The notes beneath the pieces were generated by a model that saw only the letters and a program-made list of their open reading frames with translations, had not been told where the DNA came from and did no database searches. A DNA stretch of 47,667 nucleotides from CAMQVM01 sp044433365 (lineage in GTDB: Bacteria > Bacteroidota > Bacteroidia > Bacteroidales > Rikenellaceae), in contig JAWXTR010000009.1 in the NCBI GenBank assembly GCA_044433365.1, positions 1 to 47,667 on the forward strand. Direction: 5' to 3'. This document shows, in pieces, positions 9,262 to 18,131 of this stretch. The position numbers and the translations under genes are program-made. How positions within the stretch are numbered: the first letter of the stretch is position 1; each line of letters begins with the position of its first letter.

Positions 9262-9279
9262 AAAAAGTGGGTGACCCAC
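9262..9279 (-). terminator. probable intrinsic terminator downstream of ispG
   Basis: On the minus strand GTGGGT-C-ACCCAC (9279-9267) is followed immediately by six T residues. The stem is short and the loop must open to about five bases, but stem plus U-tract fits an intrinsic terminator about 130 bp after the ispG stop. The rest of the 187-bp gap shows nothing recognisable. Confidence 0.55.
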
Positions 9280-9411
9280 AATCAAAAATCTAAAACAATA
9301 CCTCTGCTTACAAGCGTTGCGAATGGGGTATTAGTCGTATATTATCTGATTTTAAGTGAATTTCTTGAATTTAAGATTTTTTATATTGCGAACTTATAAA
9401 AATTATTAAAA

Positions 9412-11052
9412 CTAACCATGTTTAATCAATTCGACCAATTTTTCGACAGCCTCACTAGCCACGACCCCTTTTTCGATCAATTCTCTCCCTTTGTAAAGGT
9501 TAACTTTGCCCTTTCCAGCTCCAATATAACCAAAATCGGCATCTGCCATCTCACCTGGACCATTTACATTACACCCCATAACAGCAATTTTAACCCCTTT
9601 AAAACTAGAACATCGCTCCTTTACCATCTTAACAGTTTGAGCAATATCAAATTGGGTACGTCCACAACTTGGACACGATATAAATTCTGTTCTCGAAATT
9701 CTAGCCCTTGAAGCTTGCAAAAGTGAGAAAATTGAGCTTAATTGCCACTCACTCCCCTCTTTTTCATCATTAGAATCAACCACTATATAGTCGCCACGAC
9801 CACTTAGTAATAGAGAACCAAAATCAACTGCTAATTTAATGATATAAAGTAATTTATCACTCTCTTTATAACGCTTTTTAAGAGCAATTTGACTACAAAT
9901 TCCACTTTTTTCGCTTTTTAAAAGTATGGTAGATAATCTATCTGAAAAATCGTCATCATTATAGGTAAAAATTGGTACTTTTTTCTCATCCTCTAAGCTA
10001 TTTACAATCTCTAAATATTGCTCATAAGTAGCAAATTCAGCTCCTTGTAATTCACTTAAATCGGCTGCAACTTCATCACTATATGGAGTTAAATTTGATA
10101 TAACTTTAGGAGTAGATTTACGATTTACACGATCTAAAACAATCTTTTTTTCATTGATATTTAAGCTGTTACTACACGTTTTTGAGGCATAATCGACAAT
10201 TTTACGAGCTACATCTATCTCACACCAAGAAGGCTCTGTAAGAGAGACTCTTATCGTATCGCCTATTCCCTCCGAAAGAAGCGTTCCGATACCAAGTGCC
10301 GACTTTACTCGTGCATCTTCGCCCTCACCTGCCTCAGTTACCCCTAAATGGAGCGGATAGTGCATATTTTCACTCTCCATCGTAGATGCCATTGCTCTAT
10401 AGGCATCAACCATCACCACAACATTGCTAGATTTGATTGACACCACAACGTTATGGAAGTTTTCACGTCTACAAATTCTTAAAAATTCCATAGCACTCTC
10501 ACACATACCCTCGATTGTGTCGCCATATTTCGACATAATTCTATCGGAAAGAGAGCCATGGTTTACACCGATACGAAGTGCGGTGCGGTGAGCCTTACAG
10601 ATATCAAGTAGTCGACAAAATTCACTATCCAACCTCACTAGCTCCTGCTCATACTGCATATCGCTATACTCTACTCCATCTAATTTTGCACGTGGGTCGA
10701 TAAAGTTACCCGGATTAATGCGCACTTTCTCTATTAGCTCAGCAGCGGCAAAAGCAGCCTTAGGATTAAAGTGTACATCGGCTACAAGCGGCACAGTGCA
10801 GCCTCGTTCATGTAATTTTTCTCTGATTTTACCTATAGCAACCGCCTCAGCAACCGATGCAGCAGTAAAACGTACTATCTCACCTCCAGCTTCGACAATT
10901 TTTAGAGTCTCCTCCACGCAACCATCTATATCGGTCGTTGCAGTTGCAACCATCGACTGAACAACAATTGGATTATTACCACCAATTAATATATTTCCAA
11001 CTTTTACAGCAGTTGTAGTTCTACGATATTTTTTAAAACAGACCTCAGACAT
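9412..11052 (-). CDS. ispG: (E)-4-hydroxy-3-methylbut-2-enyl-diphosphate synthase
   Basis: The penultimate enzyme of the MEP isoprenoid pathway, an iron-sulfur protein converting MEcPP to HMBPP. The N-terminal TIM-barrel half (about 1-290) carries NPIVVQSMVATATTDI, VPLVADVHFNPKAA and KVRINPGNF. The C-terminal domain has the cluster ligands Cys460 and Cys463 (CPSCGRTQFD), Cys494 and Glu501 (GCNVNGPGE). A middle insertion of about 100 residues (roughly 320-430) separates the halves, as in the longer IspG of Bacteroidetes, plants and Chlamydiae; E. coli IspG is about 370 residues. It lies 31 bp downstream of the LptG-like permease gene. Confidence 0.97.
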   Translation of the reverse strand: MSEVCFKKYRRTTTAVKVGNILIGGNNPIVVQSMVATATTDIDGCVEETLKIVEAGGEIVRFTAASVAEAVAIGKIREKLHERGCTVPLVADVHFNPKAAFAAAELIEKVRINPGNFIDPRAKLDGVEYSDMQYEQELVRLDSEFCRLLDICKAHRTALRIGVNHGSLSDRIMSKYGDTIEGMCESAMEFLRICRRENFHNVVVSIKSSNVVVMVDAYRAMASTMESENMHYPLHLGVTEAGEGEDARVKSALGIGTLLSEGIGDTIRVSLTEPSWCEIDVARKIVDYASKTCSNSLNINEKKIVLDRVNRKSTPKVISNLTPYSDEVAADLSELQGAEFATYEQYLEIVNSLEDEKKVPIFTYNDDDFSDRLSTILLKSEKSGICSQIALKKRYKESDKLLYIIKLAVDFGSLLLSGRGDYIVVDSNDEKEGSEWQLSSIFSLLQASRARISRTEFISCPSCGRTQFDIAQTVKMVKERCSSFKGVKIAVMGCNVNGPGEMADADFGYIGAGKGKVNLYKGRELIEKGVVASEAVEKLVELIKHG

Positions 11053-11083
11053 AACCGATTAATTATAAATTATGAATTACGAA

Positions 11084-12187
11084 TTATTTAGGAGCACGTC
11101 TATAAAGCTCAATACCAATTATAGCATATACCACATTTGGAACCCAAACTGCTATAACTGCAGGGATTACTCCCCCTTTTGCAAATTCGTTAGCAAAACG
11201 CATAAATAGAATATACGAAAAACACAAACCTAAACCTGTACCAATATGCAGACCTGTACCACCCCTAACTTTTCGTGATGAGAGCGACACACCAATTAGC
11301 GTAAGAATAAAAGTGGAGACTGGATAGGCAAAACGGTTGTATTTGTCTACCAAAATAAGCGTCACCATATTCGAACCTTTTCGCTGCTGCTCATCTACAA
11401 AACTATTTAAATCTTTGATATTAAGCGTTTGAACGTGATCTTCGATTTTTGCCAACTCATCATCTGAAAGGTTTATAAGCGTATCTAACTTATCACACTT
11501 TTCGATATAGTAATCGCCATTTGGCTGCATTGTTCGACTAATATAGCGTGTAGATTTCCACTTACGTGTATTTTTATCAAAATTTGCACTACGTGCGGTT
11601 ATTGATTTTGTGATAATATCATCTTGATAGCTCTCCAAAACCATATACTCTGCATTTCTAAGTTTTGAGTTAAAACCTTTTAGATAGATAAATGTTGAAT
11701 CGTCGATTTGACGGTAGATATGGTCTACATAGTTGCCTTTTGTGCCTTTTTTAAGGTATTGACTCTCAAACTCAATACGGATAGTATTTGAATGAGGAAT
11801 AACAAATAGATTTAATGCTAGAGATAGACCACAAATCACTAACGACGATAAAAAGTAAGGATACATAAGCCTTGAAAAGCTCACACCACCCGACAACATC
11901 GCCACAATTTCAGTATCATAAGCCATTTTTGAGGTGAAAAATATCACCACAATAAAAGTAATAAGACTACTAAATTGGTTTATGAAATATGGAACAAAAT
12001 TTAGATAGTAGGTAAATAAAATCTCATCTAAAGGAGCATTCAACTCCATAAAGTCGTCAATTTTTTCTACTGCATCAAACACAATAATTACGATTATCAA
12101 CATCGCAATAGTAAATAGGTAGGTTCCAATAAACTTACCTATAATATATCTATCTAGTATTCCTACCTTAAATTTTCCCAATTTCAT
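11084..12187 (-). CDS. LptF/LptG (YjgP/YjgQ)-family permease
   Basis: A 367-residue inner-membrane permease of the LPS export ABC system (LptB2FG), which extracts lipopolysaccharide from the inner membrane. N-terminal membrane segments (about 12-40, 58-86, 103-125) are followed by a periplasmic beta-jellyroll-like region (about 130-265) and a final group of segments (about 285-360). The LDRYIIGKFIGTYLFT start and the SGGVSFSRLMYPY and VIPHSNTIRIEFES motifs are typical. It follows tgt on the same strand. Whether it is LptF or LptG cannot be decided from this sequence. Confidence 0.93.
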   Translation of the reverse strand: MKLGKFKVGILDRYIIGKFIGTYLFTIAMLIIVIIVFDAVEKIDDFMELNAPLDEILFTYYLNFVPYFINQFSSLITFIVVIFFTSKMAYDTEIVAMLSGGVSFSRLMYPYFLSSLVICGLSLALNLFVIPHSNTIRIEFESQYLKKGTKGNYVDHIYRQIDDSTFIYLKGFNSKLRNAEYMVLESYQDDIITKSITARSANFDKNTRKWKSTRYISRTMQPNGDYYIEKCDKLDTLINLSDDELAKIEDHVQTLNIKDLNSFVDEQQRKGSNMVTLILVDKYNRFAYPVSTFILTLIGVSLSSRKVRGGTGLHIGTGLGLCFSYILFMRFANEFAKGGVIPAVIAVWVPNVVYAIIGIELYRRAPK

Positions 12188-12348
12188 AAAATAATGATTA
12201 ATTCTACATCTTTTTGATGTTGTCCGATAAAAATCTCATAATTTCTGGTAATATATATACTGCTACTTACAAAATCTTTGAAATTGAGGGCTTGGAAGAA
12301 TTAAAACGTTTAAATTTCCAAGAAAAAGTTTAGCGGACATTATAAAAT

Positions 12349-13479
12349 TTATAACCTATTTGAAAGTTGAACTACCATAGCCTCTTTCCACTGCTTAAAC
12401 GTACCATCGATAATCTTCTCACGAGCAGTTCGCACCAACTCTAAATAGAAAGATAGGTTGTGCATCGAAGCTATTTGCGCTGCCAACATCTCTCCAGAGA
12501 TAGTCAGATGGCGAAGATATGCTTTAGTGTATGTTCGACTAGCAAAACTGCTACTAGTTTCGTCAATTTTACTAAAATCTTTCTCCCATTTTTTGTTGCG
12601 AATATTTATTGCACCTTGCCAAGTAAAAATCATACCATTACGACCATTTCTTGTTGGCATAACACAATCAAACATATCCACCCCTCTATCAATAGCCTCT
12701 AAAATATTGATTGGCGTACCTACACCCATCAAATAACGTGGTCTATCCTCTGGTAATATTTCGTTTACCACTTCAATCATAGCATACATATCTTCGGCTG
12801 GCTCACCTACTGCCAACCCACCAATTGCATACCCTTTAGCATCAAACTGTTTTACAAATTCGGCCGATTTTGCCCTTAAATCGGGATATACACACCCCTG
12901 CACAATCGGGAAAAGTGCTTGAAAATGACTGTAAAGCGGACTTGTCTGCTCATAACGATTAAAACAACGCTCTAACCAACGGTGAGTTAAATCTAATGAT
13001 TTTGAAGCATAGCTACGCTCAGCAGTCCCGGGAGGACACTCATCAAAAGCCATCATTATATCGGCCCCAATAATTCGCTGCGTATCTACCACATTTTCAG
13101 GAGTAAATAGATGTTTACTTCCGTCGATATGAGAGCTAAAACGACACCCCTCTTCGGTTATTTTTCGGTTTGCAGCAAGCGAAAATACCTGAAAACCGCC
13201 ACTATCAGTAAGAATCGGCTTATTCCATGCCGAAAACTGATGCAATCCACCAGCCTCATGAAGTATATCAAGACCTGGACGAAGATAGAGGTGGTAGGTG
13301 TTGCCAAGAATAATCTCAGCGTTTACCTCGCTCACTAAATCTCTATGAAACACCCCCTTAACAGTTGCAGCAGTGCCAACAGGCATAAATATGGGGGTGT
13401 GAATATCACCATTATCGGTAGATAACACACCCGCACGAGCATTTGTTAGTGGAGCTTTATGTTCTAAATTAAATTCCAT
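12349..13479 (-). CDS. tgt: queuine tRNA-guanine transglycosylase lacking zinc-site cysteines
   Basis: Exchanges guanine 34 for preQ1 in Asp, Asn, His and Tyr tRNAs. The 376-residue chain has the general acid/base Asp92 (LTDSGGFQVFS), the substrate loop MAFDECPPG, the GGLAVGE motif (220-226) and the nucleophile Asp271 in FDCVMPTRNGRNG. The usual CxCxxC zinc motif before SRAYLRHL is replaced, without a gap, by Ser309, Ser311 and Ser314; the fourth ligand position His340 remains. I recall other Bacteroidetes Tgt proteins also lacking these cysteines, so it is probably an active lineage variant. It follows the purF-like gene by 38 bp. Confidence 0.96.
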   Translation of the reverse strand: MEFNLEHKAPLTNARAGVLSTDNGDIHTPIFMPVGTAATVKGVFHRDLVSEVNAEIILGNTYHLYLRPGLDILHEAGGLHQFSAWNKPILTDSGGFQVFSLAANRKITEEGCRFSSHIDGSKHLFTPENVVDTQRIIGADIMMAFDECPPGTAERSYASKSLDLTHRWLERCFNRYEQTSPLYSHFQALFPIVQGCVYPDLRAKSAEFVKQFDAKGYAIGGLAVGEPAEDMYAMIEVVNEILPEDRPRYLMGVGTPINILEAIDRGVDMFDCVMPTRNGRNGMIFTWQGAINIRNKKWEKDFSKIDETSSSFASRTYTKAYLRHLTISGEMLAAQIASMHNLSFYLELVRTAREKIIDGTFKQWKEAMVVQLSNRL

Positions 13480-13517
13480 TAAACGTTAAGTTTGTATAGG
13501 GAAGTTCTAAATTCCCT

Positions 13518-14933
13518 CTATTTGCTCGAATTATCAAAGCAGTGAGTACAAATTTTCTCTTTTGGTAGACCAATAGCAGCCACTAAATCGTCAAGATGTT
13601 GAAATTTTAGCGATGTTAGCTGTAGGTGGTCACGCATTAAATCCAACATACGTTGATGTTTTTCGCTAGTATGGTCAGAATATTCCGAAAGTAGCTCATC
13701 GGTAAGATTTGAAGTGCCCTCAATATCACGGATAATACGACGAGTGAAAAGATCGAACGACGAACGAGATGTTGAGAAATTAAGGAACGTACAAGGGTAG
13801 ATTAACGGAGGACAAGCAATACGCATATGTACCTGAGAAATACCACCTTCGATAAGTTTTACAACATTATCTTTTAGCTGAGTACCACGAACTATAGAGT
13901 CGTCAAGAAATACCACCTTTTTACCCTCTGTAAGAGCTTTATTAGGTATTAGCTTCATTTTTGCCACTAAATCACGCATTTTTTGATTTTGAGGCATAAA
14001 ACTACGAGGCCAAGTTGGAGTATACTTCACAAAAGCACGTTTGTAGTCAAGCCCTAAAGCATTACTATAGCCAATAGCGTGTCCAATACCTGAATCTGGA
14101 ATACCAGAAACGAAATCGGCATCTAAATCGGCATCACGAGCCGCTAGAGCAGCACCACAACGATAACGAGAATCCTCAACATTAATTCCCTCATAGTAAG
14201 ATGATGGATAGCCGTAGTAAACCCAAAGGAATGAACAAACTTGGCTACATTTTGATGGTACTACGACGTTTATTAAACCATCAGCAGTGACAAATACCAC
14301 CTCACCAGCTGCAATATCACGAACCATCTCATAACCTAAATTTACAAATGCCGACGACTCGAAAGCTGCAACATAACCATATTCATTTTTACCTAAAATA
14401 ATAGGGGTACGACCCTTTTTATCACGAGCAGCATAAATTCCTGTCTCGGTAAGAACCATTAAACTACACGAACCCTCAATTTTAGAAAATACACTCTTAA
14501 TACCCTCTTCAAATGAAGATTGTTGGCTAATAAGAATTGCTATAAGCTCTGTAGCATTGATTGCAGAACCTGAAAGCTCAGAAAAATTGATATTATTTTC
14601 TAACATCTCGGCTGCAAGAGCATCGATATTGTCGATACGACCAACAGTAACCACCGAAAAACGTCCAATTTTTGATGTTATAGTGATAGGTTGCGACTCC
14701 GTATCAGAAATTACCCCCATACCCAACATCGACTCACCAAAACGGTCTAAATCTGGCTCAAATTTGTTACGAAAATAGGCATTTTCAAGAGAGTGGATAG
14801 AACGCACAAATTTCACGCCATCAAAAAACACCATACCACCTCTTTTTGTTCCTAAATGTGAATGGTAGTCTGTACCATAAAATACATCACCAACACAGCT
14901 TTTGCGGGATACACAACCAAAAAAACCGCTCAT
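13518..14933 (-). CDS. PurF-like amidophosphoribosyltransferase lacking the catalytic N-terminal cysteine
   Basis: A 471-residue protein with the PurF plan: an Ntn-glutaminase-like domain (1-240) and a phosphoribosyltransferase domain (about 255-430) with an intact PRPP loop VVFLDDSIVRGTQ (340-352). Classical PurF needs Cys at position 2 (exposed after Met removal); here residue 2 is Ser (MSGFFGCVS), and the following region reads DYHSHLGTKRGG instead of a HRGQ-type motif. It therefore probably cannot use glutamine in the usual way and may use ammonia or have another role. The C-terminus has a CTHC pair (462/465). I recall similar paralogues in Bacteroidales. It lies between folE and tgt. Confidence 0.85.
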   Translation of the reverse strand: MSGFFGCVSRKSCVGDVFYGTDYHSHLGTKRGGMVFFDGVKFVRSIHSLENAYFRNKFEPDLDRFGESMLGMGVISDTESQPITITSKIGRFSVVTVGRIDNIDALAAEMLENNINFSELSGSAINATELIAILISQQSSFEEGIKSVFSKIEGSCSLMVLTETGIYAARDKKGRTPIILGKNEYGYVAAFESSAFVNLGYEMVRDIAAGEVVFVTADGLINVVVPSKCSQVCSFLWVYYGYPSSYYEGINVEDSRYRCGAALAARDADLDADFVSGIPDSGIGHAIGYSNALGLDYKRAFVKYTPTWPRSFMPQNQKMRDLVAKMKLIPNKALTEGKKVVFLDDSIVRGTQLKDNVVKLIEGGISQVHMRIACPPLIYPCTFLNFSTSRSSFDLFTRRIIRDIEGTSNLTDELLSEYSDHTSEKHQRMLDLMRDHLQLTSLKFQHLDDLVAAIGLPKEKICTHCFDNSSK

Positions 14934-14977
14934 AATAATTTAAATTCTTTAGTTTAAAATTTTTGTTTTTTCTGCTT

Positions 14978-15011
14978 TAGAGAACTTCTAAAATCAATTA
15001 GAAGTTCTCTA
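14978..15011 (-). terminator. perfect 13-bp stem-loop between folE and the purF-like gene
   Basis: TAGAGAACTTCTA (14978-14990) pairs perfectly with TAGAAGTTCTCTA (14999-15011) across an 8-base loop. It begins 7 bp after the folE stop. No U-tract follows on the minus strand, so it may stabilise the folE 3' end or reduce read-through rather than fully terminate. Confidence 0.55.
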
Positions 15012-15017
15012 TAAAAA

Positions 15018-15629
15018 CTATTTTTGTTTGATAAGATTAATAAACTCCTCACGAGTACGTAAATCTTTCATAAAAGTACCTGTAAATGCCGATGTAGAGG
15101 TCACAGAGTTCTGCTTTTGCACTCCTCTCATCTGCATACACATGTGGCTAGCCTCAATTACAACTGCCACACCAAGAGGGTTTAACGCCTCTTGAATACA
15201 ATCTCTAATTTGAACTGTAAGACGTTCTTGAACCTGTAAACGACGTGAAAATGCCTCTACAACTCGTGCCACTTTCGAAAGACCCGTAATATAACCATTA
15301 GGAATATAGGCAACATGCGCTTTGCCATAAAAAGGAAGCATGTGGTGCTCACATAGCGAATAAAGCTCTATATCTTTTACAATTACCATCTGGCGATACT
15401 CCTCTTTAAACTTAGCCGAAAGAATAATATCGATAGGATTGGTATCGTAGCCTTGTAAAAGAAACGACATAGCTTTTGCTACTCGCTCAGGAGTCTTTTC
15501 AAGACCCTCACGAGAGCTATCTTCGCCCACTAAGTCGAGGATAGATTTGTAGTGAAACTTTAGTTTCTCAATCACCTCCTCGTTATATTTATCCTCCCTC
15601 TTATATAGGGAAAGAGTGCTGTTTTCCAT
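15018..15629 (-). CDS. folE: GTP cyclohydrolase I
   Basis: Converts GTP to 7,8-dihydroneopterin triphosphate, the entry to folate and also to queuosine precursors. The 203-residue chain has the zinc ligands Cys93 and His96 (SLCEHHMLPF) and Cys164 (SHMCMQMRGV), the ARVVEAFSRRLQVQERLT segment (121-138) and the C-terminal VTSTSAFTGTF. Length and motifs are normal for a type IA enzyme. Proximity to tgt may reflect the shared queuosine pathway, as GTP cyclohydrolase supplies the deazaguanine precursor; this is inference. A TAATTTTG box lies just upstream. Confidence 0.97.
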   Translation of the reverse strand: MENSTLSLYKREDKYNEEVIEKLKFHYKSILDLVGEDSSREGLEKTPERVAKAMSFLLQGYDTNPIDIILSAKFKEEYRQMVIVKDIELYSLCEHHMLPFYGKAHVAYIPNGYITGLSKVARVVEAFSRRLQVQERLTVQIRDCIQEALNPLGVAVVIEASHMCMQMRGVQKQNSVTSTSAFTGTFMKDLRTREEFINLIKQK

Positions 15630-15652
15630 TTTAACGATAAATAAAATTTATG

Positions 15653-15660
15653 CAAAATTA
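15653..15660 (-). promoter_or_regulatory. candidate -7 box for folE
   Basis: On the minus strand TAATTTTG matches the Bacteroidetes TAnnTTTG -7 element and lies 23 bp before the folE ATG. No TTTG is seen at the usual -33 spacing, so the call is tentative. Confidence 0.35.
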
Positions 15661-15808
15661 CATAAATTTACTTAATAATCCATCTGTTTTTTTAAAATGT
15701 TTTAAACGAGAGCAATGATTAATGATTAATATCAATAATAACAACCTATTCAAATAGATATAAAAATCTAATAATAAGATAAATAACAATCATATCATAA
15801 AAAACAGA

Positions 15809-15844
15809 TATGCCAATAAAGGTTAAAAAATCTTTATTGGCATA
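15809..15844 (-). terminator. strong intrinsic terminator of the ompA-family gene and capsule locus
   Basis: A perfect 13-bp stem TATGCCAATAAAG (15809-15821) / CTTTATTGGCATA (15832-15844) with a 10-base loop. On the minus strand it starts 22 bp after the OmpA-family stop and is followed by TCTGTTTTTTATG, a fair U-tract. It probably ends the whole capsule transcription unit if the ompA-family gene is co-transcribed. Confidence 0.8.
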
Positions 15845-15866
15845 CCAAATATTACTTACCTAAAAT

Positions 15867-17033
15867 CTACTGCACAATCACAGCACGACTTAACGTATTA
15901 TCCTCGAAAAACATATTACCTACTCCACCCTTGTAATCCATTTTTAAGCGTGATTTATCTACTCCATACTCCTCAACTAAACAGTTGTAGACCGCCTCAA
16001 CCCTAGCTTTGCTGAGCTTCTCGTTTATTTCTGGAGTACCTGTTTGAGCATCCGCATAACCTACGACAGTAAATATTTTGTCGCTTTCATTTGATTTTAT
16101 AACACGTGCAATAAAATCAATATTTATTCTAGCTGTTTGAGATAGAGTGCTACTATTTATATCAAAATGAATAATACTTCCTGCAAATAGTTGCTCTTTT
16201 TCCACCTCTACTATCTTTTCGACTTCTGGATTGCGTTCAACTATTTTCACTGTATCTACTACATTTTTTACTATCTCTACCGTATCTACAATATTTTTCA
16301 CCACTTTTACTGTATCGACAACTACCCTTTCTACATACTTTTCAACCACAATTGGCTCTACTTTCTTATATCCACGAGGTTTAAATCTATAAATTAAGCC
16401 AATACATGCACTTACAGGATAGATTCTTTTGCGTTGATATACCTCTTCTATGCCATAGTGACCTGCACAAGCAATTGAGGAGCGAATTTCACACTTTAGA
16501 GATAGTCCATTATTGATTCTAAATCTATTTATAAGACCAAATACTGGATAATCCTTTTCGTAATGTCTTCCATTTCCATGAGAGACCGACATACCTACAC
16601 CAAGGAAAGGATAAATCTCATAGAAACGATCCTCTTTATATCCATTGATTATGGCATTTAAGTTAAACTTAGCATCAGCATGAATTACAGACAATCCCCC
16701 TACAAGATTACGCTCGCTATCGACAAAAAGATTAGTGGGCTCACACACTCCTCTTATTGCACTCTCATTATATTGAAGTCGCAACCCTACAAATGGAAAA
16801 ATCCACTTTCCTACTGAGAAAGTATAAGTCGGAACAGGATTTAGCTCGAACCCTTCGATTGGTTCCTTAAAAAATTTTGCTTCCACACCAACTGCTGCCG
16901 ACACAAACCAGTTGCTATTCCATGTACTCCAATAAATTCTCTCATCCTCATTTAGAGTTTCATCTATCTCTACTTGCGCATGCACGATAATTGAAGACAC
17001 AAGGAATAATAGTGTAAATAGTAATCTCTTCAT
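15867..17033 (-). CDS. OmpA-family outer-membrane protein with repeat linker
   Basis: A 388-residue envelope protein. Signal peptide (1-19, ending VHAQ), then an outer-membrane beta-barrel-like region (about 20-215, alternating, with MSVSHGNGRHYEKDYPVFG). A linker follows with three copies of a VDTVxIVKN-type unit (about 230-265) and a VEKIVEVEKEQ stretch. The C-terminal OmpA peptidoglycan-binding domain (about 280-388) has IHFDINSSTLSQTARINID, VVGYADAQTGTPEIN and LSKARVEAVYNCL. It probably tethers the outer membrane to peptidoglycan. It is the last gene before a strong terminator and 30 bp after the last glycosyltransferase gene, so it may be read with the capsule operon. Confidence 0.88.
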   Translation of the reverse strand: MKRLLFTLLFLVSSIIVHAQVEIDETLNEDERIYWSTWNSNWFVSAAVGVEAKFFKEPIEGFELNPVPTYTFSVGKWIFPFVGLRLQYNESAIRGVCEPTNLFVDSERNLVGGLSVIHADAKFNLNAIINGYKEDRFYEIYPFLGVGMSVSHGNGRHYEKDYPVFGLINRFRINNGLSLKCEIRSSIACAGHYGIEEVYQRKRIYPVSACIGLIYRFKPRGYKKVEPIVVEKYVERVVVDTVKVVKNIVDTVEIVKNVVDTVKIVERNPEVEKIVEVEKEQLFAGSIIHFDINSSTLSQTARINIDFIARVIKSNESDKIFTVVGYADAQTGTPEINEKLSKARVEAVYNCLVEEYGVDKSRLKMDYKGGVGNMFFEDNTLSRAVIVQ

Positions 17034-17063
17034 AATTTTATCATTTTAATTTTATTAGTCTTA

Positions 17064-18131
17064 TCAATATAGCGATTGATACGCCTTAGCGATATCGCTC
17101 CATTTATACTGTTTTTGAGCAATCTCTACCATCTCTTTTGAATTATTAATATTGTCTGTTAGCAGAGACGACAAGTCGATGCTATTTTTAAAATAATTTG
17201 CTGCATTTTCGGTAGTTGCCCTATTGTATTCAACATCAAAAGCAAGAATATTACACCCACAAAACATCGCCTCAACAAGCGACGGATTGGTACCCCCTGC
17301 ACTATGACCATGTATATAATATTTTGCATTTGAACGCAAGGCATATAACACATCTAAATCATAGATTGCATCACACAAGGTAATATTTTTGTAATTTGAA
17401 TATTTTTCTCTTAAATCTAAGCTATATTTGCTATGTGTCCAGTTACCTATCATAATATGGCGCACTCTGCTCTCGGCTACCGAGCGAAGAATCATATCAC
17501 AATTATTTTCTGGTTCAATACGACATACTGTTATTGTATATTTATTACACTCTAATTTGTACAAAGATAACAATTTTTCTGTTTCGTTGTTCACCACTGC
17601 TCTAATTGCATGATCTCCACCATAAGCAATTAGCTCTACATCCTTCTTATAACGTTTTTTAATATAATTTACGATTGCTTTATTGTCGGCAATTACTATA
17701 TCCGAAAATTTAAGTACAAACTCTTCGCTTAATCGAAGAAACATCCTTGCAAAACCTCTCCATTTTCCTCGTTTCCACTCAAGTCCATCAACATTAGTTA
17801 TAAGTTTAGCTTTGCTTAGTAATTTAAATAGAGGCATAAACACTCCTCCTGAAATACCTAATACCAAAACTACATCATACCCCTTAATCGCTTGCATTAA
17901 AGAGAGACCATCGTATAAAATACTCTGAATACCATTAGCATTAAGGTTTATATATTTTAATTTTGCATTTTTATAGGTTTTAGGTTTATAATAGTATCGT
18001 TTTGCAGAGCAAAATACAGTATACTCTACCTCTAAAGAGCCTATATCGCCTATTATATTCTCCACTAAGGTCTCAAATCCTCCATAATTTGCAGGAACCC
18101 CTACCGATCCTATTACAGCCACTTTTTTCAT
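17064..18131 (-). CDS. glycosyltransferase with DUF1972 domain (rhamnosyltransferase-like GT4)
   Basis: A 355-residue GT-B transferase. The N-terminal DUF1972 domain (about 1-180) begins GSVGVPANYGGFETLVENI and contains VDGLEWKRGKW (114-124), both diagnostic. The C-terminal domain carries GHSAGGTNPSLVEAM (275-289), with Glu287 in the position of the EX7E motif. Family members include beta-1,4-rhamnosyltransferases of streptococcal capsule loci, so transfer of rhamnose or a related deoxysugar to the lipid-linked repeat is likely; donor and acceptor are inferred. It abuts the frameshifted GT4 gene with no gap and is the last transferase gene of the locus. Confidence 0.9.
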   Translation of the reverse strand: MKKVAVIGSVGVPANYGGFETLVENIIGDIGSLEVEYTVFCSAKRYYYKPKTYKNAKLKYINLNANGIQSILYDGLSLMQAIKGYDVVLVLGISGGVFMPLFKLLSKAKLITNVDGLEWKRGKWRGFARMFLRLSEEFVLKFSDIVIADNKAIVNYIKKRYKKDVELIAYGGDHAIRAVVNNETEKLLSLYKLECNKYTITVCRIEPENNCDMILRSVAESRVRHIMIGNWTHSKYSLDLREKYSNYKNITLCDAIYDLDVLYALRSNAKYYIHGHSAGGTNPSLVEAMFCGCNILAFDVEYNRATTENAANYFKNSIDLSSLLTDNINNSKEMVEIAQKQYKWSDIAKAYQSLY

